Shown here in pieces: positions 1 through 6,678 of a stretch of DNA of 64,000 nt. The notes under the pieces were generated by a model that had not been told where the DNA came from, did not search any database, and saw only the letters and a list, made by a program, of their open reading frames with translations. The position numbers and the translations under genes are program-made. The stretch comes from a virus. The stretch is taken from the IMG/VR virus record IMGVR_UViG_3300047557_002741, positions 54,413 to 118,412 of that record; one strand, 5' to 3'. Each line of letters begins with the position of its first letter. Position 1 is the first letter of the stretch.

Positions 1-27
1 GAAAAAGTTATGAAGATCTAGAGTCAT
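1..27 (-). CDS. Start of a gene running off the left edge
   Basis: An ATG at 27 opens a frame reading MTLDLHNFF up to the window edge. It lies 24 bases downstream of a perfect T4-type late promoter, so it is probably a late gene. Nine codons are too few to assign a function. Confidence 0.45.
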
Positions 28-51
28 TGAATATTACTTAAACACTGAAGA

Positions 52-59
52 TATTTATA
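52..59 (-). promoter_or_regulatory. T4-type late promoter
   Basis: Reads TATAAATA on the minus strand, the box recognised by gp55-directed RNA polymerase in T4-like phages. It merges with the U-tract of the terminator just upstream and should drive the gene starting at 27. Confidence 0.6.
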
Positions 60-83
60 AAAAAAGCGTCCTTTTGGACGCTT
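59..83 (-). terminator. Intrinsic terminator after the peroxiredoxin gene
   Basis: Arms AAGCGTCC and GGACGCTT pair around a 4-base loop, and on the minus strand a run of seven T follows. It ends the peroxiredoxin transcript, and its T-run continues directly into a TATAAATA late promoter. Confidence 0.8.
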
Positions 84-106
84 CTTTGTTTATTTAAATT
101 TAAATA

Positions 107-634
107 TCAAACAAATTCTTCTTCAAGAATTGTAGATTTGACATAAGTATAGACATTTTCAGGTGTCGATACTTCATAAGGATCTGTGTCGGCATTGTCG
201 CGCTGACCTGCCTCAATGAAAAGTTTCTCGATGATTCCATTATCCACGATTGCAGCATAACGCCAAGAGCGATCACCGAAACCAAGGTTAGACTTATTGA
301 CAAGCATTCCCATAGAACGTGTGAAGTAAGCATTGCCGTCTGGAATGAGTTTTACTTTTTCAATGTTCTGGTCTTGTGCCCAGGCATTCATCACAAACCC
401 ATCATTAACAGAGATGCAGTAAATATCGTCGATGCCAAGACTAATAAAGTCGTCGTATTTCTCTTCGAATCCAGGTAACTGATAGGCACTGCAAGTAGGA
501 GTGAAAGCACCAGGCAAACTAAATACGACCACACGCTTTCCATCGAACAGATCTGCAGTTGTACGAGTTACAAATTCACCTTTTTCACGAAATACAAATT
601 GTACTTGAGGAACTTGATACTGTTCTTTACGCAT
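107..634 (-). CDS. Peroxiredoxin (Prx5/AhpC-TSA type)
   Basis: Predicted 175-aa thiol peroxidase that would reduce peroxides during infection. The peroxidatic motif PGAFTPTC puts the active cysteine at residue 48, and a downstream FGDRSWRYAAIVDNG segment fits the conserved arginine region of the Prx5/redoxin fold. The ATG at 634 was chosen because GGAGG lies six bases upstream; an upstream in-frame extension would run through the hli gene. It starts 11 bases after the 39-aa hli gene, so it shares that photoprotection-like operon. The exact physiological reductant cannot be read from sequence. Confidence 0.88.
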   Translation of the reverse strand: MRKEQYQVPQVQFVFREKGEFVTRTTADLFDGKRVVVFSLPGAFTPTCSAYQLPGFEEKYDDFISLGIDDIYCISVNDGFVMNAWAQDQNIEKVKLIPDGNAYFTRSMGMLVNKSNLGFGDRSWRYAAIVDNGIIEKLFIEAGQRDNADTDPYEVSTPENVYTYVKSTILEEEFV

Positions 635-645
635 TTTAACCTCCA

Positions 646-765
646 TCAAAATACACCAGGAATAATTTGTCCGGTAACAAGGTAAGAACCGGTAGCAGCA
701 ATAAATCCAATCATTGCAGCCCAACCGTTAATACGTTCCGCTTTTTCAGTAAAAATTTTGTTCAT
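646..765 (-). CDS. hli: High-light-inducible protein (39 aa, minimal)
   Basis: A 39-aa single-helix protein of the chlorophyll a/b-binding-like (Hli/Scp) family, expected in the thylakoid membrane where these proteins protect photosystems. The signature ERINGWAAMIGF begins at residue 10 and is followed by a hydrophobic helix ending TGQIIPGVF. A strong AAGGAG ribosome site precedes the ATG at 765. The start overlaps the previous gene's stop (ATGA). It is close to the minimal length for the family. Confidence 0.9.
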   Translation of the reverse strand: MNKIFTEKAERINGWAAMIGFIAATGSYLVTGQIIPGVF

Positions 766-1037
766 TGTTTTTCTCCTTGATACAAATGTTTTTGTTTAAG
801 TTCTGGATTTGGATTAGATGTCTGTTTTGGAGAACGACTTTTATTTTTAATAACAATAAAAGCATCGTTCTGATAAGTTACAGTTCCAAATGGTTTTGCC
901 CATTTTGGATTTGCATCTGGATGTGTAGAAGTTCCTGTTACCGCCACACCTCCAATTTCAACCAACAGTTCATCATTACGATCCCAGTTAAGTTTTTGGA
1001 GGGCAACTCCAAGTTGCCCAAGCATATCAGCACTCAT
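762..1037 (-). CDS. Conserved small protein, function unknown
   Basis: 91-aa protein starting MSADMLGQLG at the ATG at 1037; an upstream TTG is possible but lies inside the preceding gene. The middle is acidic and Gly-rich (VEIGGVAVTGT), the C-terminus Lys/Asn/Gln-rich. No family recognised. It sits between the two hli genes, overlapping the preceding stop (TAATG) and the following start (ATGA), so it is translationally coupled to both. Confidence 0.7.
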   Translation of the reverse strand: MSADMLGQLGVALQKLNWDRNDELLVEIGGVAVTGTSTHPDANPKWAKPFGTVTYQNDAFIVIKNKSRSPKQTSNPNPELKQKHLYQGEKQ

Positions 1038-1123
1038 TAGTAAGTTTCGCAAACTTTCTCTACAGAATAACTCAAAAGAACTAGAAATGCAACTGAAGTA
1101 GTAGTGAAAATTAGTTCAATCAT
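1037..1123 (-). CDS. 28-aa membrane peptide between hli genes
   Basis: Frame opening MIELIFTTTSVAFLVLLSYS and ending VEKVCETY: one hydrophobic helix with a short charged tail. Its ATG overlaps the stop of the upstream hli (TGATG), and its stop overlaps the next start (TAATG). This coupling on both sides is the main evidence that it is real. No known family. Confidence 0.6.
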   Translation of the reverse strand: MIELIFTTTSVAFLVLLSYSVEKVCETY

Positions 1124-1332
1124 CAGATGATACCGAAGAAGAAGTTGCCAGTGATAGCATAAGAAACGATGCCAGCAACAAAGCCGACCATTGCCCAGCG
1201 TCCATTCATTTTCTCCGCTTTCTCAGCATAGGGTTCGATACCATAACGCTCAAGATCTTCTTTTGTCATATACATTGAGGGTTCTTTAGCAAACATATTC
1301 ATTTGACCACGCTCATTGGTTGTTACAGTCAT
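1123..1332 (-). CDS. hli: High-light-inducible protein (69 aa)
   Basis: 69-aa Hli with an N-terminal extension containing a MYMTKEDLERYGIEPYAEKA segment, then the signature EKMNGRWAMVGF and a hydrophobic helix ending TGNFFFGII. Hli proteins bind pigment near photosystems and dissipate excess energy; in cyanophages they help keep photosynthesis running during infection. The ATG at 1332 (MTVTTNERG) is preferred over upstream alternative starts. First gene of a four-gene chain with overlapping start and stop codons that ends with the peroxiredoxin. Confidence 0.92.
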   Translation of the reverse strand: MTVTTNERGQMNMFAKEPSMYMTKEDLERYGIEPYAEKAEKMNGRWAMVGFVAGIVSYAITGNFFFGII

Positions 1333-1358
1333 TCTCTTTTGTAAAGATTTACAACACA

Positions 1359-1387
1359 ATTATATAGCAAATCTAAAGAAAAAACAA
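1359..1387 (-). promoter_or_regulatory. Sigma-70-like promoter of the hli operon, nested in a terminator
   Basis: TTGTTT and TATAAT separated by 17 bases on the minus strand. The -35 box is the end of the pstS terminator's 3' arm plus its T-run. Confidence 0.55.
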
Positions 1388-1408
1388 GGGGGGAAACCCA
1401 CCCTTGTT
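1378..1408 (-). terminator. Intrinsic terminator after pstS
   Basis: AACAAGGG and CCCTTGTT arms with an inner G/C extension, followed by six T on the minus strand, 37 bases after the pstS stop. Confidence 0.8.
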
Positions 1409-1444
1409 AGAAAATGCTGACTTTAGTAAGTATAAATGCCTACA

Positions 1445-2407
1445 TTATTTACCAATACGTCCAACGGCGAGACGTGCTTTGTTTAGGATACTTCCAGAAA
1501 GAGGAACATATCCAAGATCATCAGCAATAGATTGTGCATTAGTGCTCAGAGCATAATTAATAGCGGCACGAATATCATCTGTTTTTGCACCATTACCTTT
1601 CTTATATGCAAGAATCCAAGTCAGAGTAGAAATAGGATAAGCATTTACACCTGCAGGATTGGGATTTTCACCAGCAAGGTTAGAGTCCAAAGTAATACCA
1701 TTTAGAGCAGCGGAACCAGTTGCAGCAGAAGGTCCAACGAACTTACCTGCCTTGTTTTGAAGTACAGCGGCTTGGAGCTTATTAGCACGAACAAATCCAG
1801 TGTTCACATAACCAATCGCACCAGCAGTGTTCTTGATAGTTCCAGAAACACCTTCGTTACCTTTTGAACCAACACCAGTAGGCCATTTGACTGCCTTGCC
1901 GACACCAGGAGCCCAACCACCAAATGCATCTAGAGAGTTAGTGAATGCGAAAGTAGTTCCAGAACCATCAGAACGGTGAACCACAGTCACGGGACCAGCA
2001 GCACAACCAAGTGCCTTCCAATCCTTAATACGTCCAGAGAAGACATCAACAGTCTGCTTCTGAGTCAGTTTCAGTTTACATCCAGGTTTATTGTAAGCAA
2101 CAGCAATCGTTCCACCCACCATCGGAATTTGAACAACACCACGCTTTACCTTTACCGCTTCTGCGGGTTTGATTGGTTCGTCACTTGCGGCGAAATCAAC
2201 CGTTCCCGCAATGAATTGGCGAACACCAGCACCAGAACCAACGGACTGATAATTAACCCTACTCCCAGAAGTTCGTGCATAATCTTGGAACCATCGTTGA
2301 TAAATTGGTGCAGGGAAGGTAGCACCAGCACCATTCAAAGTAGATCCGGCAAGAGTAGCGGCAGGAGCAGCAACCAGACCAATAGCAATAAAGTTTTTGA
2401 GTTTCAT
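1445..2407 (-). CDS. pstS: Phosphate-binding protein PstS
   Basis: 320-aa periplasmic phosphate-binding component of the Pst ABC transporter. Residues 1-19 are a signal peptide (MKLKNFIAIG, then a hydrophobic stretch ending TLA). The mature start STLNGAGATFPAPIYQRWF and the ligand motif HRSDGSGTTFAF are typical of PstS. The ATG at 2407 sits at the signal peptide; an upstream extension is not supported. No transporter permease or ATPase is nearby, so it would work with the host's PstCAB. Upstream repeats resemble a Pho box, implying induction in phosphate-starved hosts. Confidence 0.95.
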   Translation of the reverse strand: MKLKNFIAIGLVAAPAATLAGSTLNGAGATFPAPIYQRWFQDYARTSGSRVNYQSVGSGAGVRQFIAGTVDFAASDEPIKPAEAVKVKRGVVQIPMVGGTIAVAYNKPGCKLKLTQKQTVDVFSGRIKDWKALGCAAGPVTVVHRSDGSGTTFAFTNSLDAFGGWAPGVGKAVKWPTGVGSKGNEGVSGTIKNTAGAIGYVNTGFVRANKLQAAVLQNKAGKFVGPSAATGSAALNGITLDSNLAGENPNPAGVNAYPISTLTWILAYKKGNGAKTDDIRAAINYALSTNAQSIADDLGYVPLSGSILNKARLAVGRIGK

Positions 2408-2444
2408 AAAAAGTTTGTTTAGAAGTGAATTGACTTCGTAAGTA

Positions 2445-2489
2445 ATGATACTAGAAGACAATCTTAAAGTCCACTAAGGTTTGGTTAAG
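2445..2489 (-). promoter_or_regulatory. Pho-box-like promoter of pstS
   Basis: On the minus strand three 7-mers at exact 11-base spacing (CTTAACC, CTTAGTG, TTAAGAT; 2483-2489, 2472-2478, 2461-2467) resemble the cyanobacterial PhoB-binding direct repeats. A TATCAT -10 box follows at 2445-2450 and no TTGACA -35 box is seen, as expected for an activator-dependent promoter. Confidence 0.6.
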
Positions 2490-2503
2490 GTTTTGATTAA
2501 CCA

Positions 2504-2533
2504 ATAAAAAACCACTCCAAAAAGGAGTGGTTT
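2504..2533 (-). terminator. Intrinsic terminator after the porin gene
   Basis: Perfect 10-bp stem AAACCACTCC / GGAGTGGTTT with a 5-base loop, and six T on the minus strand, 23 bases after the porin stop. Confidence 0.85.
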
Positions 2534-2555
2534 CACTCAAGTTATGAGTAGTTTA

Positions 2556-4022
2556 TCAGAACTTGAAGGTAGTTTGAATTACACCACCAAAATTAGAGGA
2601 GTTATCAGCAAGACGCTGATTATCGCTAGCATAGAAGATAGCGGGAGTGATGCTGATGTTGTCAGATACTTGATACTTATAGAAGATTTCAAGCATCGTT
2701 GCCTTTTCAAGGTTCTCACCAGTAGGTGCTTGACCGATAGCAACACCAGCAGAGTTACCGCCAACAAACACGTCTTCCCACTGAAGACCAGCAAACCAAG
2801 ACTGACTATCGGTAGCAGCACTAGGAGTACCACTTACAGTGTTCCAACCATAACCTGCGGAGACAGAAGGAACAATACCAGACTTCTTAGGTTGCCAGTA
2901 TGCGTTCAGAGCATAACCGTTAGAGGTTTGCCCAGGAACCAGAGTACCGGAAGCACCATCAAAACCGTTATAAGTACGAACACGGGTGCCTTCAGTACCA
3001 TAACGATAACCAAATGCAGCACCCCAGTTAGTACCACGATAACCAATTTGTGCGAGAGTATTCAGAGCACCAGTCTCATCAAACTCACCACGAGTGCTAT
3101 CTTGACCTGCTTGTGCAACATAGTTTACACCAGCAACAATACCTTTTTTACCATACTGAACACCAAAACCAGCACCAGTTGCCTTGTTATAAACACCAGG
3201 AGTACCAGCAACAGCAAAGAAGTCAAGAATACCAGACTTATATGCAGAAGGCATCCAGGCAATCTCAGTGTTACGAACTGCTGCACCAGCAGTCAAAGTA
3301 GTGCTTCCGTTGAACACAGGGAATGAATAGTACAGACGATCAATAACTACATTGTTGCCAACTTCACTGGAAGTGTTGTCTGCTTTATCCAGTTTGAACA
3401 GAGAAGAACTGGAACCAAAAGGATCACTGCTGAAGTTAGCAGAACGCAAACGGGTCTTGAGTAGATCCTTACCAGTGAACGAAGTATCCAGGTTCAAACG
3501 CAGATCGTAGTTAAATGCAGCGTGAGTTACATCACCACCTTTGGTATCATAACCAGGAACACCACCAAGAACGAAGTTTGCTTCACCACGGAGTTTGGTA
3601 GTGGTAGAGAACTGGGTTGCTTCCAGTTGACCAACCTGAGTTTCCAGTTTAGAAACAGAACCTTGAATTACAGTCAGTTCATTGCGGAACTCATCAGCAA
3701 GACGCTTGAGTTCATCAGTGTTTTCAGTTACACGATCCAGGCAAGCATTTAGAAGTGCTGCTGCTTCAAAGCGAGTCATTGCTTTACCGCCACCATAGGT
3801 GCCGTTGGGATAACCAGCAACGCAACCATAACGCTCTACAAGGTTGCTGAGTGCCTGATAAGCCCAATCGGTGGGTTGAACATCAGACAGTTGTGAGACG
3901 CTTGTAACCTGCTCAGAAGAGTATTGGTTGACTGCTGCCATATTGAGGTCTGCAGCATTTGCAGCAACAGGAGCAACCATTCCCAGAGCAACAGGTGCAA
4001 GCATCAGTTGTTTGAGTTTCAT
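2556..4022 (-). CDS. SLH-domain outer-membrane porin
   Basis: 488-aa cyanobacterial-type porin (OprB/iron-uptake porin family). Order of parts: signal peptide ending ANAA near residue 24; an S-layer homology domain at about 42-97 (VQPTDWAYQALSNL, GYPNGTYGGGKAMTRFEAA); a coiled coil at about 100-140; then a beta-barrel of alternating hydrophobic strands ending in QTTFKF, whose terminal Phe is an outer-membrane assembly signal. It would alter host outer-membrane permeability, plausibly helping phosphate entry given its place beside pstS. A strong sigma-70 promoter lies upstream and a terminator downstream. Clearly host-derived in type. Confidence 0.9.
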   Translation of the reverse strand: MKLKQLMLAPVALGMVAPVAANAADLNMAAVNQYSSEQVTSVSQLSDVQPTDWAYQALSNLVERYGCVAGYPNGTYGGGKAMTRFEAAALLNACLDRVTENTDELKRLADEFRNELTVIQGSVSKLETQVGQLEATQFSTTTKLRGEANFVLGGVPGYDTKGGDVTHAAFNYDLRLNLDTSFTGKDLLKTRLRSANFSSDPFGSSSSLFKLDKADNTSSEVGNNVVIDRLYYSFPVFNGSTTLTAGAAVRNTEIAWMPSAYKSGILDFFAVAGTPGVYNKATGAGFGVQYGKKGIVAGVNYVAQAGQDSTRGEFDETGALNTLAQIGYRGTNWGAAFGYRYGTEGTRVRTYNGFDGASGTLVPGQTSNGYALNAYWQPKKSGIVPSVSAGYGWNTVSGTPSAATDSQSWFAGLQWEDVFVGGNSAGVAIGQAPTGENLEKATMLEIFYKYQVSDNISITPAIFYASDNQRLADNSSNFGGVIQTTFKF

Positions 4023-4096
4023 AAAAATTTGTTTTTGTTCTATAGGACATTATGTAACTTTGCAAGTAATTGCGGCATTGTCACATCACGGTATTT

Positions 4097-4125
4097 ATCT
4101 TAACACTTTCTCTGGGATCAGTCAA
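4097..4125 (-). promoter_or_regulatory. Sigma-70 promoter of the porin gene
   Basis: TTGACT, 17 bases, TAAGAT on the minus strand; the -35 box overlaps the stop of the preceding glycosyltransferase gene. A late-like GATAAATA overlaps the -10 region, so early and late use are both possible. Confidence 0.7.
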
Positions 4126-4934
4126 GTGCTTTGTTGAACAGAGGAATTCTCAATCACTCTACCAAGATATGGATCATAATTCATAAGAGTTTCGATAGTC
4201 AAATCGGAACCTCTTTGGCTCCAAAAATCTAAAAGACCATTATAATTTCCCCTATGAAAGGTCTCAATATGTTCTGGATGTATAGTAGATCCAAGTTCTA
4301 TTTTATAGAAAAGCAAAGGAATACTATAAGTATTAGCAGAATTATAAATCAAGTCATCGGCAACGGGTCTAGGTTTAACCCCATTGTCTAACTTATACTT
4401 ATCGCCCTTCGTATGAAATCTTAAAAGTTTTTCAGCATGATGCCTGGTTATCATATAACAGGCAGTTGAAAAGTCATTTACGAATCTTTTATGAAGGATT
4501 ACGTGAAGGTCTCCCGTACAAATAATAGCAATCTGAACGACATCCCAATCATAAGGAATGCGGCAGTAAAAATCATCCCAAGTAAAATTCCAATATTTAA
4601 CTAGGTCAAGATTACAATCATCCTCCATAATAATCGCATAAGGAGAATCCGAAGTTTCATACCAATGTTTAATTGCTTTAAGGTGAGAAGTAACGCAACC
4701 AATTTCACCTGAGCTCATTGTCTCAGGATATCTTCCTCGAATAATATCACTTAGATCATCATCTCTACCATCATAAGCAGAAATACGAGTATAATTTTCA
4801 ATTTGCCAATAATCAAATTGCTGCTCCATATATTCCCTTCTTTCTGGTTGACTATCCAGATTGAGATAATATATGGGACCGATATTTCGTAACTTATACG
4901 CTGATTTGTTTTTATCCATTTGATTAATCGCCAT
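4122..4934 (-). CDS. Glycosyltransferase family 25-like protein
   Basis: 270-aa protein resembling family 25 (LPS) glycosyltransferases: an N-terminal PIYYLNLDSQPERREYMEQQ segment, GEIGCVTSHLKAIKHW, and the acidic nucleotide-sugar motif IIMEDDCN. It would transfer a sugar onto a lipopolysaccharide-like acceptor. Last gene of the long polysaccharide operon. The start at 4934 (MAINQMD) overlaps the cupin gene by 11 bases; the ATG at 4919 is an alternative. Substrate not deducible. Confidence 0.8.
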   Translation of the reverse strand: MAINQMDKNKSAYKLRNIGPIYYLNLDSQPERREYMEQQFDYWQIENYTRISAYDGRDDDLSDIIRGRYPETMSSGEIGCVTSHLKAIKHWYETSDSPYAIIMEDDCNLDLVKYWNFTWDDFYCRIPYDWDVVQIAIICTGDLHVILHKRFVNDFSTACYMITRHHAEKLLRFHTKGDKYKLDNGVKPRPVADDLIYNSANTYSIPLLFYKIELGSTIHPEHIETFHRGNYNGLLDFWSQRGSDLTIETLMNYDPYLGRVIENSSVQQST

Positions 4935-5280
4935 TGAGAATTCTAATACTATCACTATCAAAGTGTTCTGTCGAAAATTCAAATAATTCAGTATCTTCTA
5001 AGGCATACATTCTATGCCTTAGTCCAATTGGTATATGAAATTTTTCTCCTCTACTAAGAACTTTTTTTTCTGCTAGTTCAATATTATCACCAAAACTATG
5101 ATATAGTATTATTTTACCAGATTGAACAAAAAATGTCTCGTCTTTTAGAGCATGATAATGCCACGAACATTTTTTACCCTTCACAAGATAAAGAAGTTTA
5201 CCGCAGTATTTTTCAGAGTTTACAATCCATTTCTCAAATCCCCATCCTTTAGGGACAAATTTAATTTCAGAAGAAGTCAT
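4924..5280 (-). CDS. Cupin-fold protein
   Basis: 118-aa single-domain cupin. Metal-site motifs are visible: SWHYHALKDETFFVQSGK (two His, a Glu) and a second motif around IPIGLRHRMYALED. The resemblance is to the C-terminal cupin of mannose-6-phosphate isomerase/mannose-1-phosphate guanylyltransferase, so a sugar isomerase or epimerase role in this operon is plausible but unproven. It overlaps the HAD gene by 14 bases. Confidence 0.75.
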   Translation of the reverse strand: MTSSEIKFVPKGWGFEKWIVNSEKYCGKLLYLVKGKKCSWHYHALKDETFFVQSGKIILYHSFGDNIELAEKKVLSRGEKFHIPIGLRHRMYALEDTELFEFSTEHFDSDSIRILNGD

Positions 5281-5581
5281 TTGAATTCATACCTTTATCG
5301 TCAATGTAATAATCCCCAGAGGGTTTTCCAAGATGAAGTTCGTGAAATTTACATCCCCAAGATTTTAACTGAGAATAAGTAAGATCATAAAAATTCTCAT
5401 AGGAAAGAATTCTTGAATCTTTAAATCTACCCATACCTCTCGCGGTTGAGTAAGTTATATGGTTTCCTTCATCATATAACTTATTTATTTTTTCAATTCT
5501 AGATTGAATTGGGATGGCAAGTTCATAATTACCATTGGTAATGGTACATATTGTCCCATCAATATCAATTACGTACTTCAT
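5267..5581 (-). CDS. HAD-family phosphatase, capsule-type
   Basis: 104-aa haloacid-dehalogenase-fold hydrolase. Motif I is DIDGTICT at residues 6-13 (nucleophile Asp6, acid/base Asp8); TYSTARGMGRF supplies the motif II Thr/Ser region, and DYYIDDKGMN the final acidic motif. It resembles small phosphatases found in capsule and LPS clusters. Next to HldE-like kinase and nucleotidyltransferase genes it could remove a sugar phosphate, although it does not look like classical GmhB. The start overlaps the kinase stop by 17 bases. Confidence 0.8.
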   Translation of the reverse strand: MKYVIDIDGTICTITNGNYELAIPIQSRIEKINKLYDEGNHITYSTARGMGRFKDSRILSYENFYDLTYSQLKSWGCKFHELHLGKPSGDYYIDDKGMNSNDFF

Positions 5582-6326
5582 TTATATCACCTTCAGTAAG
5601 AACATAAGAACCCAAATGCTGAACCGATTTAGTAGCTAAATTTATACACTTCGGTATCGACACATAAAAATCTCTAGTAGTTAGATAAAAATAACAAAGA
5701 GATGCCAAGAAAATATCCCCAGCACCCGTTACGTCATATACATCCACATGAGGTGCCTCAAATCTAACACCATCATAAGTTGCTCCAGACTTTCCATGAG
5801 TAACAATTAGTTTGTTAGAATCTGATATTTTTGCTTGCTCTGCTTCATATTGATTTATCTTTATAATGGCATTTGGAAAGATACTCAAATCCTTTCTCTT
5901 ACTATCAACAAAAATAGGTCCAGAAAAATTTTCACAAAGTTTCTTTATTGAAACTGGATCTATGAGACCCTTATCATAGTCGGATATAACAATGGCATCA
6001 TAATCTAGAAAAGAATCAACTGGTTTACATTCAACGTGAGTTCCTACATCATGTCTCATAATTTGAGTCATGGACTTCAAATCAATGAATCTTCTTTTAA
6101 TAAGTTTTTCTGGATCATTCGTATGGAAGTCACAATCAAGTCCAAAAGATAAAAGATTCAAATATACATTATGTGCCATCCCTATAAATTTTTTTGTTTC
6201 TTTATAGAGATGAACTGGAACAGGGGCTTCTGGACTTAATCTATCACATGTACCATAGACATATTCATCTACGCAACTATCCCCTATCAATAATACCCTG
6301 AATGATTTTTGTGGTTGAGTATTCAT
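5565..6326 (-). CDS. HldE N-terminal-type sugar kinase (PfkB family)
   Basis: 253-aa PfkB/ribokinase-fold kinase like the first domain of HldE (RfaE1), which phosphorylates D-glycero-D-manno-heptose 7-phosphate. Seen: the N-terminal LLIGDSCVDEYVYGTCDRLSPEAPVPV and the catalytic DVTGAGDIFLASL. At 253 aa it is shorter than the roughly 310-aa HldE kinase domain; the region between VPV and the mid-domain looks compressed. Its first codons overlap the nucleotidyltransferase gene by 50 bases. It is encoded separately from its partner domain, unlike E. coli HldE. Confidence 0.85.
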   Translation of the reverse strand: MNTQPQKSFRVLLIGDSCVDEYVYGTCDRLSPEAPVPVHLYKETKKFIGMAHNVYLNLLSFGLDCDFHTNDPEKLIKRRFIDLKSMTQIMRHDVGTHVECKPVDSFLDYDAIVISDYDKGLIDPVSIKKLCENFSGPIFVDSKRKDLSIFPNAIIKINQYEAEQAKISDSNKLIVTHGKSGATYDGVRFEAPHVDVYDVTGAGDIFLASLCYFYLTTRDFYVSIPKCINLATKSVQHLGSYVLTEGDINEVRN

Positions 6327-6678
6327 CTATCCTATCAAAAAATAAAAGTTTAGCTGCGTAGTATGAACCAATTACAGATTTATCTTTCCAGTCAGAACCA
6401 ACGACCATTATATCAGGTTTTACAGATTTTACCAAATCTTCTAATTCTTTATCAGTACTAAAGAATCTAACCTCATCAACTGATTTTAAATTGATTAACA
6501 TAAATGCTCTATCTGCAGCATTATTGATTGGTCTAGATTGCCCCTTCTTTTCCTTTACCCGATAATCCGTATCTATACCAACAACAACATAATCACCCAA
6601 AGACTTAGCGTATCTTAAAAGTTCAAGATGTCCTCTATGGAGGACATCAAACGTACCATTAACAAAAACTGTTGTCAT
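6277..6678 (-). CDS. HldE C-terminal-type nucleotidyltransferase
   Basis: 133-aa cytidylyltransferase-like enzyme equivalent to the second domain of HldE (RfaE2), which activates heptose 1-phosphate. The nucleotide-binding motif GTFDVLHRGHLELL is at residues 8-21 (HxGH variant HRGH), and the C-terminal motif EYSTTKIIQGI matches the ISSTxxI-type loop. The next gene downstream is the matching kinase. Which nucleotide (ADP, CDP or GDP) is used cannot be read from sequence. Confidence 0.87.
   Translation of the reverse strand: MTTVFVNGTFDVLHRGHLELLRYAKSLGDYVVVGIDTDYRVKEKKGQSRPINNAADRAFMLINLKSVDEVRFFSTDKELEDLVKSVKPDIMVVGSDWKDKSVIGSYYAAKLLFFDRIDEYSTTKIIQGIIDRG

Noticed and set aside
2544-3326. Long open frame on the plus strand opposite the porin gene
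   Set aside because: Antisense to a clear porin with signal peptide, SLH and barrel; its translation is repetitive Thr/Ser/Asn and has no ribosome site or family.
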